DNA from: a virus
Reading direction: 5' to 3' (one strand)
Length of the DNA: 64,000 nt
Virus record (IMG/VR): IMGVR_UViG_3300008267_000014
Location: 1 to 64,000 of that record
Of the stretch, positions 36,628-46,106 are shown in pieces. Numbering within the stretch: the first letter of the stretch is position 1; each line of letters begins with the position of its first letter. The notes under the pieces were generated by a model. That model saw only the letters and a program-made list of their open reading frames with translations. It ran no database searches and had not been told where the DNA came from. The translations under genes were made by a program, and so were the position numbers.

Positions 36628-37811
36628 TGCAAGATAGAGTTTATAATTATAAAATTTCACCTGATGTTATTAGTAATAAGATTTTTATTACTGATTATTA
36701 TATTAATACTGAAAATAATGAAGAATTTGTTGTTTGTTGTGATGTAATTACAAGTGCAACAACTGAAACATTAACAGGTCAAACGTATGTTTATTCATCG
36801 ATGACCCAAATATTGTCGGGAGGAACTAACGGGACTTCACTATTAACGGGTATGACTATACCTATCTTTTTAAGTGAGAATACTGTTGATATTGGATACT
36901 ATTCAACATTTGATGGAATGGTGGTTCAGAAAGATGTAATGACCAATTTTATTTTTTCATCGAATACGTTAAATCCATATTTGGTTCAATTGTATAATAC
37001 ATCTGATATTGAATTTAAAAAATATCTTTCATTTAGTGAGTATAAGATAGATTGGGGTGATAGTACACCAATTGAAACTTTAACTGTATTTAGTCCTAAT
37101 TTTTACCCACACACTTATACACAATCTGGTAATTTTAATATTGTTATGTCAGGTATAAGTCCATGGGGTGTTAATCTAATAAAAAAAACTGTTACAGTAC
37201 CTTATAGTGATATTACTATTACAAATCCTAACGGTACTGCTTATTTCTATCCATCAGGAGGGTCTTGGTCAGGAACACCGTTAATGTATGACTATATTTT
37301 TAGCGGCGATAGCGAATGTGAAACTCAGTTACAGATAAATAACCAATTTACTTCAGTCCCTATCGTAATTACAGGATTTACTAATTCAACCATGAACGAT
37401 TTAAGTCAATATGGTAGTAAAAATAATCCTGCTTTATTTGCGGGTAAGTTTAAAATAGGTATAGAAGTAACTGCGAATACTAATACAATAGGTACTTTTT
37501 GGGGGCCTTCAAATGATGGATTGTATACAGGGTATACTATAAATGGTATTGATTACTATGATTATAATGATGGTACAACTATTTTTATTGCGAAATCATC
37601 AGGGTTAACATCTGATATGTTAATTTGTTCAGCAATAACTAAAAACGAAACGTTATTAAATGTAATAGACGAACCTGAAGTACAATCTAATGTCTACATA
37701 GAACGTGGGAAAACTTCGGGATTAGAATCGTTACAAAGACTTGGTGAAGTGGATAACGTGGGTGACTTAGAAAAATATGGATATGGTTTTTTTAATGTCA
37801 CAAAAACATAA
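36627..37811 (+). CDS. Tail protein with PKD-like domain
   Basis: A 394-aa protein starting in a TAATG overlap. Residues about 120-195 look like a PKD-type beta-sandwich: 'YKIDWGDSTPIETL', then 'FYPHTYTQSGNFNIVMSG' and 'KKTVTVP', following the WGDG...HtY...G.Y.v.l signature. PKD domains are common in Bacteroidota surface proteins and in phage tail proteins that touch the surface. The C-terminal ~90 residues are mixed helix/strand and end 'VGDLEKYGYGFFNVTKT'. Probably surface-facing baseplate decoration. Confidence 0.6.
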   Translation: MQDRVYNYKISPDVISNKIFITDYYINTENNEEFVVCCDVITSATTETLTGQTYVYSSMTQILSGGTNGTSLLTGMTIPIFLSENTVDIGYYSTFDGMVVQKDVMTNFIFSSNTLNPYLVQLYNTSDIEFKKYLSFSEYKIDWGDSTPIETLTVFSPNFYPHTYTQSGNFNIVMSGISPWGVNLIKKTVTVPYSDITITNPNGTAYFYPSGGSWSGTPLMYDYIFSGDSECETQLQINNQFTSVPIVITGFTNSTMNDLSQYGSKNNPALFAGKFKIGIEVTANTNTIGTFWGPSNDGLYTGYTINGIDYYDYNDGTTIFIAKSSGLTSDMLICSAITKNETLLNVIDEPEVQSNVYIERGKTSGLESLQRLGEVDNVGDLEKYGYGFFNVTKT

Positions 37812-37817
37812 TAATGA

Positions 37818-37825
37818 TATTTATA
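37818..37825 (+). promoter_or_regulatory. Candidate late promoter element (GATATTTATA)
   Basis: An exact TATTTATA with preceding GA in the 44-nt gap. It ends 30 nt before the ATG at 37856, which follows an A-rich leader. Confidence 0.5.
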
Positions 37826-37855
37826 TTTAAATAAATTAAGAAAAAAATTAACTGA

Positions 37856-38764
37856 ATGGCAACGGGAGTTTATGGAACTATAAGACCAGCGGATGTATCA
37901 CCGGCAGATGTTGATATAATATTAAATTATACACCATCTAGAGATGAAACTAATAACTTTGTAATGACTAAGTTAGACTCTACATCGGTATTGAAGCCCT
38001 ACTTTAACAATAGTAGTACAGGTGGTAATGCTAATGTTGAGATACTCGGTGGGTTATATAATTTAAAATTACCTTCAGATGTCTTCAATAAAATAGGTAT
38101 CTATACAATCTATATTAGACCTGCTCAAATTAGAACTAAAATTTTGGATTGTGGTGTTTTATCCGCAATACCAAATGTTAAAGGATTAGTTATTGATTTA
38201 AGTGAAGTACCATCACAATTTAGAAATAAATTTGTTACACAAGGATTAGTTGGTTTTAGAATTGAGTATTTAAATACTGATGGGACTAAAATCCCTAATT
38301 TTTTCAGAATAATAACATCTTCATTTTTTTGTGAACCTGTTGTTCAAAATTTAACTAATACGTCTCAAAAGGCTATTAGATATAGATACACCGATAATAA
38401 TACTAATTTAATATTTTGTACGGTATCACCATCATCGTCACCAAGTAATAAACCTAACGCGACTCCTTTTATTGGACAACCAAATCAAAATATCATCATT
38501 AGTAATACGTTCTTCAATCCTATTACTTTAGATATTGAAATGGCTGAACATGATTTCTCAACATTAGCTATTGCGTTGTTTGGTAATCAAACAAAATCAA
38601 TGGATGACGGTATTTACACTATGTACGATAGTAATAACAATATTTATAAACAATACAACTTATACGAAATTAGAGACCAATTTAATCATTTATTATACGA
38701 AGTTAGACAAGATAGAAATAATAACATTGACTTTAGTAAAAACTTTACAAACATCACTCAATAA
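37856..38764 (+). CDS. Tail structural protein of unknown family
   Basis: A 302-aa protein behind a late-promoter-like element and coupled by TAATG to the next gene. It starts 'MATGVYGTIRPADVSPADVDI'. It is beta-rich in the first two thirds ('IYIRPAQIRTKILDCGVLSAIP', 'GLVGFRIEYLNTDG') and has a Ser/Pro/Asn linker ('SPSSSPSNKPNATPF') before a C-terminal part 'MDDGIYTMYDSNNNIYKQ'. The family is not recognised. It is a plausible baseplate component because the gene sits with the wedge and tail protein I-like genes. Confidence 0.55.
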   Translation: MATGVYGTIRPADVSPADVDIILNYTPSRDETNNFVMTKLDSTSVLKPYFNNSSTGGNANVEILGGLYNLKLPSDVFNKIGIYTIYIRPAQIRTKILDCGVLSAIPNVKGLVIDLSEVPSQFRNKFVTQGLVGFRIEYLNTDGTKIPNFFRIITSSFFCEPVVQNLTNTSQKAIRYRYTDNNTNLIFCTVSPSSSPSNKPNATPFIGQPNQNIIISNTFFNPITLDIEMAEHDFSTLAIALFGNQTKSMDDGIYTMYDSNNNIYKQYNLYEIRDQFNHLLYEVRQDRNNNIDFSKNFTNITQ

Positions 38765-41700
38765 TGGCTGAAAAAAAATATATTTGTCCCCCAACACCAG
38801 CAACTGGTTCAGGTACATTTTCTGACGATTTAGTCGGTTTTCAGTTAGTGCAAGGTGGTGGGTTAACTCAAGGTAATTTTACGTTTAATACGGCTATTAC
38901 TGAAAAAAGTAATAGAACTTTTAATACGGGTACTTTTTCAGACCCGATTAATTTAGATTCGTTAGGTATTGAAAGTGTTCAACAATCTAAACAGATTTTT
39001 GAAAATAATTTTAAAGTCTATCCTAATTTTGATTTAAGTCAAATTACTAATTTTACATTATATGGTTCATTACAAAAACGATTTTCAGTATCTGTTCAGA
39101 AAATAATTAATTATTTTCCAGCATCTATTGAATCTACTTTTTTGGGTATTAATTATAGTACAGGTGCAACGGCTACTAATATTAGTTATAATCCTATAAC
39201 AGATACTACGGTTTTTGATTTAGATTGTTCTAGACTTCGTAATCAATTTGATGTTGATTTTACTGTTAACGCAACTAGAAATTTAGAACTTAGAGAAATT
39301 AGTGTTTCACCATTAAGGAATTTAACTGTTGAATACGCTAAATATTCATTGTTTTTTAAATCTAACGAATATAGTGTATCGTATATAATACCTACAACTT
39401 CATTAGTTGATGGTACTTTAACTATTTCAGTAATAGGTAATCCTTTTTCGGGTAATACAGAATCTTTTGATAACTTGTTAATTAGACCTAACGATTATGA
39501 AGTTAATCGAGTATTCAACGAAGAGTTTGATGAAGTTGAAAAATTTCTATTAAATAGAAATGTTAACCCTAAATATACGGCAACATTTAGTGTACCTAAA
39601 GAAAGTGATGATGGTACTTATTATAGTATTAATCAAAATATTACTTGGCCTTTAAATGGGTCTTGGAATATTGATATTATTTCTTCGCAATTTACAAATT
39701 ATTTAACTGATTTGAATACTATTGCGGAATCTTTAGATTCATATAAAACGAATTTAATTTCAAGATTTTTAACGACAGATGCGATTAAAGATTTTGATAC
39801 TATTGACCAAAAAGTTGAAAAATCATTACAAATTTATGGTAGAAGTTTTGATGAAACTAAAAAGTTCATAGATGCTTTGGCATATATGAATTCGGTTAAT
39901 TATAATGTGGGTAATGACATACCGTCCCAATTATTAAAAAATTTAGCTCAAACATTAGGGTGGAAAACAAATATGTCACCTATTACCAATGAAGATTTTT
40001 TAGCGTCAGTTTTTGGTCAAAAGGTAACTGAAAAGTCACAATTTACCGGTATTTCCACACCATCAACACCTGATGAATTAAATTATCAATATTTTAGAAA
40101 TTTAATTTTAAATTCGGCATATCTCTTTAAATCTAAAGGAACTAGAAAATCTGTAGAAAATCTAATGAGATTAATTGGTGCTCCTGATGCCTTAGTTGAT
40201 TTCAATGAGTATGTGTATTTAGCTGACCAAGCAATTAATCTTAATCAATTTAATAGTCAATTTGGACAAATTTCAGGTGGAACTTATTTAATAGAGTTAC
40301 CTGTTTTAGACCAAAATGACGTATATACCTTCCAAGGAGTTTCTTATACAGGATTCACAACAAGTTCAATTATTAAAGATGTTAATATTGGTAGAGATGA
40401 ATATCCTATGGATGATAACGGTTTTCCTAGAGCACCGTTGGATAGTGAAGAATATTATTTTCAAATAGGTTCAGGGTGGTTTGAACAAACGCCTGAACAT
40501 AGAGCACCTGAAAGTGTTAATTTAACTAATAGTGTGTTCACAGGTTCAAATCCTGATTTCCAAACCGAGTTAATACCATATACCTATGGTCAAGATTATT
40601 TAACTCCGTTTAGAGATTTTCCATTTATGGATTTAGGGTATAACCTAAATAAGAGTGTTGATAACAATAAAAGTTGGGTTGTTAATGAAACAGGATTAAG
40701 AAGTAATCTTGATGGAGGTTATAATGCTAGATATTATACTAGTGATGAAAGATTAGTTTTGAATGTTAAAAATATCGATTTATTTTTAAATCCTTCACAA
40801 GGTTTATTGTATGATGTTTGGTACATGTCGAGAGAATATAACTTCCCGATACCTGATGAAGGGTTAAATTATACCCCCTCAACGTATTGTAATCCAATAC
40901 CTAGTGGTTATATGAAAATGGGTGTTAATCAATTTAGTACTACGTTTCCGAATGTACCATACCCACAAAAAGGGGGTGTTGATTGGACTGAAATCAATCC
41001 TAAACCTAAACAACAAACATTTTTTGAGTTCGCACAGACATTTTGGTCTAATATGATTAATGTTCGTAATAGACAGTATTCTTCAGGTGGTTATCCTACT
41101 TTAGAATCTATTTATTGGAAATATTTAGAATCTGAGAATTTCATTAATCAACCAAATGATAATTTCACATATAAAACAATGATTGATTATGTGAATGGTC
41201 TTGGTGATTATTGGGTTAGATTAGTTGAACAAATGATGCCGGCATCGACATTATTTAATTCAGGTGTAAGATACGAGAATTCAATTTTCCATAGACAAAA
41301 ATTTGCATGGAGAAGACAAAGAGGTTGTGAAATTATTCCTGTTCCTTGTGGTCCTTGTACATTATCGGGTAATTTATATACTGTTGATTGTCCGACTCAA
41401 AGTGTTGAATGTTCATTGTATCCATGGAATGATAATCCGGCAATACAATCATTTTCAGCTATATTAGGTAATGTTATTAATTCATATGTCGGCTCAATTG
41501 GGACTAACATTAATAGTTGTAACTTAAATAGTATAACATCTGAATGGTTTGTTGACATTAGATTAAATGATGTTACAGTTGTTAGTAAATCGTTTTTTAA
41601 CGGAGTTGGTTTATCTGTACCCGCATTAAGTTCACCAAGTAATGTTGATTGGCTAAATGCCGTTATAGAATCCTTAGATGAATTTAAAAATTATGGGTAT

Positions 41701-41820
41701 GATTATGAAATAATTGAAAATGAAACTATTTTAATATATAACACATTATGTTCAGAATCAGATGAAGGTGTTTCATTCAAACTAAATGTTGGAATAAATT
41801 TTAATATAACTTGTAATTAA
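38764..41820 (+). CDS. Large baseplate protein with tail-protein-I-like segment, 1018 aa
   Basis: A 1018-aa protein starting in a TAATG overlap. Residues about 437-482 read 'NYQYFRNLILNSAYLFKSKG' followed by 'TRKSVENLMRLIGAPDALV', resembling the P2 gpI-type motif in which a helix carries 'yKGT...i..ll...G' and links baseplate to fibre. Before it lies a long helical stretch ('IDQKVEKSLQIYGRSFDETKKF', 'LLKNLAQTLGWKTNMS'). The N-terminal third is beta-rich. The C-terminal part is Cys-containing ('VPCGPCTLSGNLYTVDCPTQ'), leading into a small terminal domain. A TAATG overlap joins it to the SprB-repeat adhesin, consistent with anchoring that adhesin to the baseplate. Confidence 0.55.
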   Translation: MAEKKYICPPTPATGSGTFSDDLVGFQLVQGGGLTQGNFTFNTAITEKSNRTFNTGTFSDPINLDSLGIESVQQSKQIFENNFKVYPNFDLSQITNFTLYGSLQKRFSVSVQKIINYFPASIESTFLGINYSTGATATNISYNPITDTTVFDLDCSRLRNQFDVDFTVNATRNLELREISVSPLRNLTVEYAKYSLFFKSNEYSVSYIIPTTSLVDGTLTISVIGNPFSGNTESFDNLLIRPNDYEVNRVFNEEFDEVEKFLLNRNVNPKYTATFSVPKESDDGTYYSINQNITWPLNGSWNIDIISSQFTNYLTDLNTIAESLDSYKTNLISRFLTTDAIKDFDTIDQKVEKSLQIYGRSFDETKKFIDALAYMNSVNYNVGNDIPSQLLKNLAQTLGWKTNMSPITNEDFLASVFGQKVTEKSQFTGISTPSTPDELNYQYFRNLILNSAYLFKSKGTRKSVENLMRLIGAPDALVDFNEYVYLADQAINLNQFNSQFGQISGGTYLIELPVLDQNDVYTFQGVSYTGFTTSSIIKDVNIGRDEYPMDDNGFPRAPLDSEEYYFQIGSGWFEQTPEHRAPESVNLTNSVFTGSNPDFQTELIPYTYGQDYLTPFRDFPFMDLGYNLNKSVDNNKSWVVNETGLRSNLDGGYNARYYTSDERLVLNVKNIDLFLNPSQGLLYDVWYMSREYNFPIPDEGLNYTPSTYCNPIPSGYMKMGVNQFSTTFPNVPYPQKGGVDWTEINPKPKQQTFFEFAQTFWSNMINVRNRQYSSGGYPTLESIYWKYLESENFINQPNDNFTYKTMIDYVNGLGDYWVRLVEQMMPASTLFNSGVRYENSIFHRQKFAWRRQRGCEIIPVPCGPCTLSGNLYTVDCPTQSVECSLYPWNDNPAIQSFSAILGNVINSYVGSIGTNINSCNLNSITSEWFVDIRLNDVTVVSKSFFNGVGLSVPALSSPSNVDWLNAVIESLDEFKNYGYDYEIIENETILIYNTLCSESDEGVSFKLNVGINFNITCN

Positions 41821-44054
41821 TGTCTTGTTTACTATCATATAACTTAATCGGAATAACCGGTGATTGTACAAATCAAAGTTTAGGTTCGTTTGAAATTGAA
41901 ATTTTCGGTGATGCTCCTGATTTTACGATACAATGGTTATCACCCATCACTAGTACTATACCATTAGGTGAAGGTGCTACCATTTATAACGTCGAAAATC
42001 TAAGCTCAGGAACGTATGTTTTTAATATTATTGACAGTTGTTCTCCAACTAACACAACAGTGCCCGTTTCAATCTATATTTCTAGTGGAACTTGTTGCAC
42101 TATATCTGAAATACAAAATACTTTATGTAATCAAAATAATGGGTCTTTAACTGCCACCACAACATATGATTATGGTGAAAGTTCATTTTACTTATATCAT
42201 AATACTTTAGGTTATATAACATCAGGTGTTACCGATGTTAATTTACCAACGAACTCTACTGTATTCACTAGCTTAAGTGCTGGTACTTATTATGTTATTG
42301 TCGATGATGGGGGTGGATGTACAGGAACAACAGAAAGTGTTGTTATACAACCATCAGATAGTCTTGATTTTGGATTTTTCATAGTTAACGATGCGGGGTG
42401 TGCGGTCAACTCAGGTAAAATATTTGTTACAGGTTTAACAGGTAATCCTCCATATACTTATTTATGGACTAATGGTGAAACTACTGATTCAATAACGGGA
42501 TTAACTGCCGGTGCTTACGGTGTTACAATCACCGATAGTTCAGGTTGTGAGGTTAGTAAAGATACATATGTGGTACAAGTACCACCGATGGGTCAATCGG
42601 GTATATTAGTTACACAACCATCTTGTTTTACAAGTAATGGTTCTGCAACTATCTATATTTCTGGTGGTACATCACCATTTTATTATTCGGGTTCTAATGG
42701 AACTATAATTGTAGATTTCAGTAATATTGTAGTCTTTGATAATTTACCGGCAGGAACATTTAACTATTATGTCCAAGATTCGGGTTTATGTAAATATTAT
42801 GGTAGTGTTAGTTTAATAACCCCATTGAGTTTTAATATTGTTTCTGTAATAAAAACTAATTCAAGTTGTAGTAATGATGCGGGAACTATTAATGTTCAGG
42901 TATCTTCAGGAACACCACCATATACATTCTCATTAACATATCCAAATTCTTCGGTTAATACCACAACAACAACATTTGGTAATTATACCTTTAATAATTT
43001 AGCTTCGGGCGAATATACATTATCAATTACTGATGCTGGTGAATGTGAGTACACTGAAACAGTTATAATTGAAAATGAGGTTTTATTTTATCTTGATATT
43101 CAAACTACGGGAACTACTTGTAACATATCTAATGGTTCGATAAGTGTTGAAGTTTCAGGGGGTACAGGTCCTTATTTATATGAGATTGATGGTGATATTT
43201 TTCAGTCTAATGAAACAACGTTAAGTTCTCAAACATTTAATAATATTTCATCTGGTAATTATTTGGTGTCAGTTACGGACAATAGTGTTCCTTGTAAACA
43301 AACGTTTCCTATTTTTGTTCCATCATCAAATAGTGTTGATTTTATTACAACTAGTTCTAATCCTACAGGTATTAATAATGGTGTTATTACAACTCTAATA
43401 ATTGATGGTGAACCACCATTTACGTTAGAGTGGAGTTCTAATGTTAATGGACAAACAGGTATGACCGTTACTAATTTATCGGCAGGTACTTATACCATTA
43501 AAATAACTGATGATAACGGATGTGTTAAAGAAAAAACAGTTATACTACAAGGTAGTAATACGTCAAGTAATTATTCTATTTATAATGTTTGTGAGAGTAT
43601 TTTTCAAAATACCGTTGTTAATCTTCAGAAAAAGGCTCTTAATATGTTACTTGAAGGTTTTAATGATTTAACCTCAAATGAAGAAAATTGTATTCTAAAT
43701 CAAGCTATTTTTGATGCATCTGTTACTATTAATGGTGTTACAAATAGACAATCTTTTTATACTGGTAGTACATTAAGTGATGTGCCGACAGATACTATGT
43801 GGGGTGACGCTATCATTGAATTAATAACGTCATATGATGGTATTACAGATGTTTTTATCGATTACAATAATAATGACGTTTCGGTTATAGCTGAATGTGA
43901 TTTATCTGAGGCTAAAGTTTCGGTTAATATGGTAATTCGTTATGATATATCATGTTCTACTTGTAATGATTGTCCTGAATGTGGAAGTAAACAATTTCAA
44001 GACTTTGAATGTTTTGATTTCATGGATTATGTTCCTTATGATTTTATGGGTTAA
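41820..44054 (+). CDS. SprB-repeat tail adhesin
   Basis: A 744-aa protein composed mainly of about six SprB-type beta-sandwich repeats of 80-95 residues (about 90-590). Their pattern is 'GnPPYTYLWTNGETT', 'I.gLTAGAYGVTITDSSGC' and 'GGTSPFYYSGSNGT'. SprB repeats are named for the gliding-motility adhesin of Flavobacterium johnsoniae and are abundant on Bacteroidota surfaces. Here they probably form an elongated fibre. The C-terminal domain (about 600-744) has 'ESIFQNTVVNLQKKALNML' and a Cys-rich end 'CSTCNDCPECG'. It shares its start with the stop of the upstream baseplate gene, so it is likely tail-attached. The repeats may help binding to host surface polymers. Confidence 0.7.
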   Translation: MSCLLSYNLIGITGDCTNQSLGSFEIEIFGDAPDFTIQWLSPITSTIPLGEGATIYNVENLSSGTYVFNIIDSCSPTNTTVPVSIYISSGTCCTISEIQNTLCNQNNGSLTATTTYDYGESSFYLYHNTLGYITSGVTDVNLPTNSTVFTSLSAGTYYVIVDDGGGCTGTTESVVIQPSDSLDFGFFIVNDAGCAVNSGKIFVTGLTGNPPYTYLWTNGETTDSITGLTAGAYGVTITDSSGCEVSKDTYVVQVPPMGQSGILVTQPSCFTSNGSATIYISGGTSPFYYSGSNGTIIVDFSNIVVFDNLPAGTFNYYVQDSGLCKYYGSVSLITPLSFNIVSVIKTNSSCSNDAGTINVQVSSGTPPYTFSLTYPNSSVNTTTTTFGNYTFNNLASGEYTLSITDAGECEYTETVIIENEVLFYLDIQTTGTTCNISNGSISVEVSGGTGPYLYEIDGDIFQSNETTLSSQTFNNISSGNYLVSVTDNSVPCKQTFPIFVPSSNSVDFITTSSNPTGINNGVITTLIIDGEPPFTLEWSSNVNGQTGMTVTNLSAGTYTIKITDDNGCVKEKTVILQGSNTSSNYSIYNVCESIFQNTVVNLQKKALNMLLEGFNDLTSNEENCILNQAIFDASVTINGVTNRQSFYTGSTLSDVPTDTMWGDAIIELITSYDGITDVFIDYNNNDVSVIAECDLSEAKVSVNMVIRYDISCSTCNDCPECGSKQFQDFECFDFMDYVPYDFMG

Positions 44055-44090
44055 ATATGAATTTTAACTAATCATTTAATAATATAGTGA

Positions 44091-44098
44091 TATTTATT
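44091..44098 (+). promoter_or_regulatory. Candidate late promoter element (GATATTTATT)
   Basis: TATTTATT preceded by GA ends 13 nt before the ATG at 44112, in the 57-nt gap after the SprB-repeat gene. Confidence 0.45.
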
Positions 44099-44111
44099 GT
44101 AAAACTTTATT

Positions 44112-46073
44112 ATGTTATTAACAGATAGAATTGAATATTCAGGTGCTAGTGGTGACCATCTAATACATATCGTTGTCACTGGAGATACTTCTCAAAATCC
44201 CGCAGGTAGTTCATTTAAATTACCTCTAAGTAAAGTTGTCGATATTGTGCCTTACGCAACGGGTGGTACTTATAATTCGATAACGGGTGATATAACGTTT
44301 ACAAATAGTACAGGTGGAACATTTGTTGTTTCAGGTATAACTTGTGATACCATTGAAATAACTAATTCTGAATTTTTAAATTTAATAGATACTAATAGTG
44401 TAAAAGTAGGTTGTTTTTATAAAATAACTGACCCTATTAATGCTGATGAAGGAGTTATCGTTCAAGGTGTTATAACTAATTCTAATTCTAGTTTACAAGG
44501 TAGTGGTATTTTTTTAAATGCCGATTATCAGGGAGTTGGTGATTATAGTGGGGTTAGTGGATATACAGGAAATATAGGTATTTGGGGAACAACACCTAGA
44601 AGTGTGTCGGTTGGAAATGTTGTATTATGGAATAACTTACATTATAAAAACTTAACAGGTTCATGGGGTTCAGCACCAACTGGGGATAGTACAAATTGGG
44701 TTCTTTTAACAAAAAGCGTTACTAATGGTTATATTAGAGAAATTGATTTTATAAAATATAATGTTTACACTAATTTGGTTATTTATAGAGCTGATAGGAG
44801 ATTAAACGAAGTTGATTATGCTACTTTTGGAGGAAGTGATAATAATTTTAATGAATTTCAATGGGGTAAAGATAGAGTAACTGGGAATAAGTTAAAGGGT
44901 AAAGGTAGAATGAATTGTGCTAATAGCAATTGTACTTTTACAAATAACTTAATAGAGGGTACTTTAACAGACACTACTCAAGTTAATGGGTTCATTGGTA
45001 GTTATATTTCAAATATAATATCAAATGAAAGTTATATAACTTGTACTAACTATAATTATGGTTTTGTTACTAATAATAGTTTAACAGGAGCATCTTATAT
45101 ATTATTTGGTTTTATTGAATATGGTTCAGAAATAATAAAAAATACTTTAAATACTAGCTCTTATATAGATATTAACATAACAGCAGGTTATAGAGCTTTT
45201 GTAAATAACATTTTACAAAATGAAAGCTATTTTATTTGTCCTAACATACAAGCAAGTTTAAGCAATAATTCAATAAATAATAGGTCTTGGATAATTATTG
45301 ATATTTGTGAGGGGGTGTTGATGGAAAATAGATTAAATTGTGGTAGTCAATTACTTATAGATTATGTTCAAACATTAATTCAATTTAATCAATTAGATAA
45401 TAATAGTGTAATTACTATAAACCAATGTCAAACTGCATTACTTAAAAATACTTTAGATAAATCAACTATAACTATAAGCACAGTATGTAATTATACAATT
45501 CAAAGAAATTATTTAAGTCATTCTGTTATAACTGTACCAACTTTTAATGCTAGTTTTGAGGAAAATAATTTACAAAATAGTGGTATTGTTGGTACAGAAT
45601 TTAATTTTACTAATTATATTTTAAACTGTATTGTATCTAATTATTCAATAGATTTGAGTGTTATTACTAATGGGCAGCAATACAAAACATTAAATTTAGG
45701 ATATAGTAATTTTGATAAAACTTTAGATTTAGACAATCCTACTATTTACGATTTGTCAACTCAAACTTTAATAATCCAAGATTTTGGTATTATTGGCATA
45801 TATAGATTAACAAATACAACATCAAAAACTATTTCAAAAATAACTACTAATTATGGTGGTGATAGGGTAATGAGATATTACACAGATAGTAGTTTAGATT
45901 TTCAACATACTTTAATAGCAAGTGCAACTGATGGGGATTTAGTTTGTGACGCTCCAAGTAGTATAATTACGATTATAGGTAGAACTATCGGTTCAGATTT
46001 TATAGAATATCAGCAAAGTATTGATGGTGGACAATGTTTAAATTTAAGAACAAATTTAGTAAAACTAGCTTAA
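44112..46073 (+). CDS. Tail fibre with probable beta-helix shaft
   Basis: A 653-aa protein. The N-terminal segment (about 1-85) contains 'ITGDITFTNSTGGTFVVSGI', a motif also present in the SHAEG fibre at 53482 ('NGDLIFTNATGGTITISGI'), so it is probably a shared attachment or collar module. The middle (about 230-500) is a run of short strands with Asn ladders ('NNLIEGTL', 'NNSLTGASYILFGFIE', 'NTLNTSSYIDINI', 'NILQNESYFI', 'NRLNCGSQLLID'), the pattern of a right-handed parallel beta-helix like tailspikes. The C-terminal ~150 residues form a different beta domain. No depolymerase active site can be assigned by eye. It is the first of a series of fibre genes. Confidence 0.6.
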   Translation: MLLTDRIEYSGASGDHLIHIVVTGDTSQNPAGSSFKLPLSKVVDIVPYATGGTYNSITGDITFTNSTGGTFVVSGITCDTIEITNSEFLNLIDTNSVKVGCFYKITDPINADEGVIVQGVITNSNSSLQGSGIFLNADYQGVGDYSGVSGYTGNIGIWGTTPRSVSVGNVVLWNNLHYKNLTGSWGSAPTGDSTNWVLLTKSVTNGYIREIDFIKYNVYTNLVIYRADRRLNEVDYATFGGSDNNFNEFQWGKDRVTGNKLKGKGRMNCANSNCTFTNNLIEGTLTDTTQVNGFIGSYISNIISNESYITCTNYNYGFVTNNSLTGASYILFGFIEYGSEIIKNTLNTSSYIDINITAGYRAFVNNILQNESYFICPNIQASLSNNSINNRSWIIIDICEGVLMENRLNCGSQLLIDYVQTLIQFNQLDNNSVITINQCQTALLKNTLDKSTITISTVCNYTIQRNYLSHSVITVPTFNASFEENNLQNSGIVGTEFNFTNYILNCIVSNYSIDLSVITNGQQYKTLNLGYSNFDKTLDLDNPTIYDLSTQTLIIQDFGIIGIYRLTNTTSKTISKITTNYGGDRVMRYYTDSSLDFQHTLIASATDGDLVCDAPSSIITIIGRTIGSDFIEYQQSIDGGQCLNLRTNLVKLA

Positions 46074-46106
46074 ATAATAAAATTAAAAAAAATATAATAA
46101 AAATTT

